From Chitinophagaceae bacterium (GTDB taxonomy: Bacteria; Bacteroidota; Bacteroidia; Chitinophagales; Chitinophagaceae), in the NCBI GenBank assembly GCA_009996555.1, contig JAACZX010000078.1, positions 1 through 8,652 of the forward strand: a DNA stretch of 8,652 nucleotides, written 5' to 3'. Positions 6,726 to 8,652 of the stretch are shown in pieces (positions within the stretch are counted from its first letter, which is position 1; each line of letters opens with the position of its first letter). The notes beneath the pieces were generated by a model. The model was not told the origin of the DNA, ran no database searches, and saw nothing but the letters and a program-made list of their open reading frames with translations. A program made the translations under genes and the position numbers.

Positions 6726-7842
6726 TATTGCCATTATTGGTGGTGGCCTGGCTGGTTTATCACTCGCTATTCAATCTGCAAAAGCAGGTTACTCCGTTAT
6801 ATTGTTTGAAAAAGAACGCTACCCCTTTCACAAAGTTTGCGGTGAATACATCAGTTTTGAAAGCTGGAATTTTCTGCAGTCATTAGGTGTACCACTTGCC
6901 GGCATGAACCTGCCTGTTATTAAACAACTACAGGTATCATCGCCCAACGGAATATTGTTTCAGCATCCATTGCCATTGGGCGGATTTGGCATCAGCCGTT
7001 ACAAACTTGATCAGCTGCTGGCCACACTTGCAACTGAAGCCGGTGTAACAATATTGCAGGAAACAAAAGTGAACGATCTGCAATTTGAAAACGATCAGTT
7101 TCAACTTCAATCAACCAACGGAAATTTTTCAGCAAAAGTTGCAGCAGGTTGTTTTGGTAAACGAAGCAACCTTGATGTAAAATGGAAACGCAATTTCATC
7201 ACACAAAAAACAAATAAGTTCAGTAACTACATTGCGGTTAAGTACCATATCCGTTATCATCACCCGGCCGATACAATTGCGTTACACAATTTCAAAAACG
7301 GTTATTGCGGCATCTCAAAAATTGAAGACGACCGTTCCTGTCTTTGTTACCTAACAACCGCCAACAATTTAAGCCGGAGCAACAACAGCATTGCTGAAAT
7401 GGAGAAGAATATACTGCAGCGTAACCCTTACCTGCAACAACTGTTTACACATGCAGAATTTTTATACTCCGCCCCCATCACCATTTCGCAGATCAGCTTC
7501 AATAAAAAACAACAGGTAGAAGATCATGTTTTGATGATGGGTGATGCAGCCGGGCTTATCACACCCCTATGTGGCAATGGCATGAGTATGGCAATGCATG
7601 CAGGTAAACTGGCCTTTGAACTGATCCATTCGTTTCTATCAAACAATTGTTCACGCAAAACGATGGAGGAAAATTATACTGCAGTTTGGCAGCAGCAATT
7701 TGCAGGCAGGTTACGAACTGGCCGTGCGATACAAAGCATGTTCGGCAAGCCGTTTATCAGCAATCTTTTTGTTCAATCAGTCAAAACGATGCCTTTCCTG
7801 GCCAAACCGTTGATAGGATTAACTCACGGGCATTCGTTTTAG
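6706..7842 (+). CDS. FAD-dependent oxidoreductase (geranylgeranyl reductase / flavoprotein hydroxylase-like)
   Basis: A 378-residue flavoprotein of the PHBH-like fold. The N-terminal dinucleotide-binding motif is IIGGGLAG (G12, G14, G17), with E35 ending the second strand for the FAD ribose. KVCGEY (43-48) is typical of the geranylgeranyl-reductase-like branch, and GDAAG (279-283, D280) followed by TPLCGNGMSMAMHAG is the second FAD-binding motif. The middle DG motif of aromatic hydroxylases reads GCFGKRS (148-154) with Phe at the Asp position. In the srs operon the equivalent flavoprotein (SrsC) hydroxylates methylated alkylresorcinol towards a quinone. Here it may hydroxylate the ring or instead reduce isoprenoid double bonds, which would fit a UbiA partner. 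The ATG at 6706 lies inside the methyltransferase gene (20-nt overlap), implying coupled translation. It is the last gene of the tight cluster; no classical terminator follows. Confidence 0.9.
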   Translation: MNKQTHDIAIIGGGLAGLSLAIQSAKAGYSVILFEKERYPFHKVCGEYISFESWNFLQSLGVPLAGMNLPVIKQLQVSSPNGILFQHPLPLGGFGISRYKLDQLLATLATEAGVTILQETKVNDLQFENDQFQLQSTNGNFSAKVAAGCFGKRSNLDVKWKRNFITQKTNKFSNYIAVKYHIRYHHPADTIALHNFKNGYCGISKIEDDRSCLCYLTTANNLSRSNNSIAEMEKNILQRNPYLQQLFTHAEFLYSAPITISQISFNKKQQVEDHVLMMGDAAGLITPLCGNGMSMAMHAGKLAFELIHSFLSNNCSRKTMEENYTAVWQQQFAGRLRTGRAIQSMFGKPFISNLFVQSVKTMPFLAKPLIGLTHGHSF

Positions 7843-7855
7843 AAAATTATTTTTC

Positions 7856-7882
7856 AGTAATTTTTGAAAATTCGAAATTACT
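7856..7882 (+). promoter_or_regulatory. Inverted repeat in the regulator promoter (candidate operator)
   Basis: AGTAATTT (7856-7863) and AAATTACT (7875-7882) are perfect reverse complements separated by 11 nt. Inside them GAAAATTC (7866-7873) is a nearly coaxial smaller dyad. The element overlaps the candidate -33 box and part of the spacer of the promoter for the GbsR-type gene, where binding would block RNA polymerase. MarR/GbsR regulators bind AT-rich dyads as dimers, so autoregulation is plausible. The region is AT-rich, so chance cannot be ruled out. It is not followed by a T-run, so a terminator role is less likely. Confidence 0.4.
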
Positions 7883-7893
7883 TGCTAATTTAG
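7863..7893 (+). promoter_or_regulatory. Candidate Bacteroidota promoter of the GbsR-type gene
   Basis: TTTG (7863-7866) is followed after exactly 19 nt by TAATTTAG (7886-7893). This fits the Bacteroidota TTTG-N19-TAnnTTTG layout with one mismatch in the -7 box. The box ends only 4 nt before the ATG at 7898. Transcription would therefore start at or next to the start codon, giving a leaderless or nearly leaderless mRNA. It is the best-supported promoter in the window. Confidence 0.5.
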
Positions 7894-7897
7894 GGGC

Positions 7898-8404
7898 ATG
7901 AAGATTTCTGAAGCAAGACAGCAATTCATCAGTACATGGGGAGCGATGGGTACGCATCGGGGCATTAACAGGACCATGGCACAGGTGCATGCGTTGCTCA
8001 TGATCAGTCCCGACCCCCTTACACAGGATGATATCATGGCACAGTTAAATATCAGTCGTGGTAATGTGAACATGAATATCCGTGACCTGATCGATTGGGG
8101 CCTGGTTGACCGTGTGTTGATACCGGGCGAACGCAAAGAATATTTTACAGCAGAAAAAGATATCTGGAAAGTAGCCACGCAGATCATCAAGGAAAGAAAA
8201 AAACGTGAGCTTGATCCAATGATGAAACTGATGGACCAGTTGAGTAAAGTTGAAGGTGATAAACGTGATAAAGAAGTAAAAACATTTCTTGACACCATTA
8301 ACGGTATTAAAAAATTTGGAGCACATGCCGATGATATGCTGGATGTATTAGTGAAGAGTGACGAGAGCTGGTTCCTGAGCACAGCCTTGAAGCTGTTTAA
8401 ATAG
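7898..8404 (+). CDS. GbsR/MarR-family transcriptional regulator
   Basis: A 168-residue cytoplasmic DNA-binding protein of the GbsR branch (COG1510-like) of winged-helix MarR regulators. The N-terminal helix ends in GINRTMAQVHALL (about residues 23-35). The helix-turn-helix follows (about 42-70), with the recognition helix SRGNVNMNIRDLIDWGLV, and then the wing RVLIPGERKEYF. The C-terminal half is helical and charged, as expected for dimerisation. The start at 7898 is supported because MKISEARQQFISTWG matches what I recall of the family N-terminus. It follows the oxidoreductase stop by 55 nt, has its own candidate promoter and dyad, and is closed by a terminator. Known GbsR proteins repress choline/glycine betaine genes in Bacillus, and no such genes are here. 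Control of the adjacent lipid operon, of itself or of the downstream gene is inferred from position only. Confidence 0.92.
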   Translation: MKISEARQQFISTWGAMGTHRGINRTMAQVHALLMISPDPLTQDDIMAQLNISRGNVNMNIRDLIDWGLVDRVLIPGERKEYFTAEKDIWKVATQIIKERKKRELDPMMKLMDQLSKVEGDKRDKEVKTFLDTINGIKKFGAHADDMLDVLVKSDESWFLSTALKLFK

Positions 8405-8423
8405 TATTACACTACGTTTTTAT

Positions 8424-8447
8424 AAAGCCGATCTTTTCGGCTTTTTT
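8424..8447 (+). terminator. Rho-independent terminator after the regulator
   Basis: AAAGCCGA (8424-8431) and TCGGCTTT (8437-8444) form an 8-bp stem around a 5-nt TCTTT loop. It is followed by a run of T through 8447. It begins 19 nt after the TAG of the regulator gene and separates it from the gene starting at 8496. Confidence 0.9.
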
Positions 8448-8495
8448 AAAACATATACATTTCATTTTTTTCTGAAAATTTAAAATACTTGAAAC

Positions 8496-8652
8496 ATGAA
8501 ACGCTTCAAACAAATAGAGTTCTTTTTGAGTAGTGTACTCATTGCCGGTTTTTTGTTATTGGGTTTTGTTTCCGGTAATATCGATTGGCTGCTGACAGCT
8601 TATTTCACCATTGGTGCAATACATGTATTTGGCATGTTCGTGCATGCATACA
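8496..8652 (+). CDS. Unidentified small membrane protein, 3'-partial
   Basis: The frame starts at ATG 8496 and stays open for 52 codons to the window edge. It begins MKRFKQIEFFLSSV: a short basic and charged head, then two hydrophobic segments at about residues 9-25 and 31-49, separated by SGNID. The positive N-terminus before the first helix predicts a cytoplasmic N-terminus and an inner-membrane location. I do not recognise the family from this fragment. It lies 48 nt after a terminator, so it probably has its own promoter. The upstream AT-rich sequence resembles the one before the regulator gene. Base composition fits its neighbours. Confidence 0.7.
   Translation, partial: MKRFKQIEFFLSSVLIAGFLLLGFVSGNIDWLLTAYFTIGAIHVFGMFVHAY

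Noticed and set aside
4072..7842. Flexirubin or dialkylresorcinol pigment cluster
   Set aside because: Those pigments are made with DarA/DarB-type enzymes and many aryl-polyene genes, none of which appear; only a type III PKS is present.
7856..7885. Terminator after the oxidoreductase gene
   Set aside because: The stem would be AT-only in most positions with an 11-nt loop and no following T-run; it fits an operator better than a terminator.
7885..8382. Minus-strand frame of 165 codons opposite the regulator
   Set aside because: It is antisense to a clear GbsR/MarR gene, with Ser/Cys-rich composition typical of a shadow frame.
7898..8404. Glycine betaine/choline regulator GbsR in the strict sense
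   Set aside because: The family matches, but there are no choline or betaine genes nearby, so the specific function and gene symbol are not assigned.

Overview
The window looks like chromosome from a member of the Bacteroidota, most plausibly the family Chitinophagaceae. It has moderate-to-low GC, no Shine-Dalgarno-type ribosome sites, TAnnTTT-type -7 boxes, and proteins whose N- and C-terminal signatures match Bacteroidota families (E2 ending in a PVTMLV motif, a GbsR/MarR regulator with GINRTMAQ and SRGNVNMN). This placement is by eye; no search was run. All genes lie on the + strand. No tRNA, rRNA, CRISPR array, insertion sequence or phage gene was seen, and no stretch over 300 bases lacks a gene.

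Region 1 (1-1336) holds the dihydrolipoyl acetyltransferase (E2) of a 2-oxo acid dehydrogenase complex, open at the left edge, followed by a strong intrinsic terminator. Region 2 (1390-3999) holds a type I methionine aminopeptidase and, 30 nt later, a large polytopic membrane protein resembling GT-C glycosyltransferases. Their link to the next block is unclear.

Region 3 (4072-7842) is the most interesting part: four tightly overlapping genes for a divergent UbiA-type prenyltransferase, a type III polyketide synthase (intact Cys-His-Asn triad), an SAM-dependent methyltransferase and an FAD-dependent oxidoreductase. Stop and start codons overlap at every junction (8, 8 and 20 nt), so the four are almost certainly co-transcribed and translationally coupled. 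The PKS-methyltransferase-flavoprotein trio has the same logic as the Streptomyces griseus srsABC phenolic-lipid operon. Here a membrane UbiA-like protein is added. The simplest model is a membrane lipid built on an alkylresorcinol or alkylpyrone head that is methylated, oxidised (perhaps to a quinone) and possibly prenylated or otherwise alkylated. The product is unknown.

Region 4 (7843-8652) holds a GbsR/MarR-type regulator just after the oxidoreductase. It has its own candidate promoter overlapped by an inverted repeat, and is followed by a second clear terminator. The start of an unidentified membrane protein then runs off the right edge. The regulator may control itself and its neighbours, including the lipid operon; this is inference from position.
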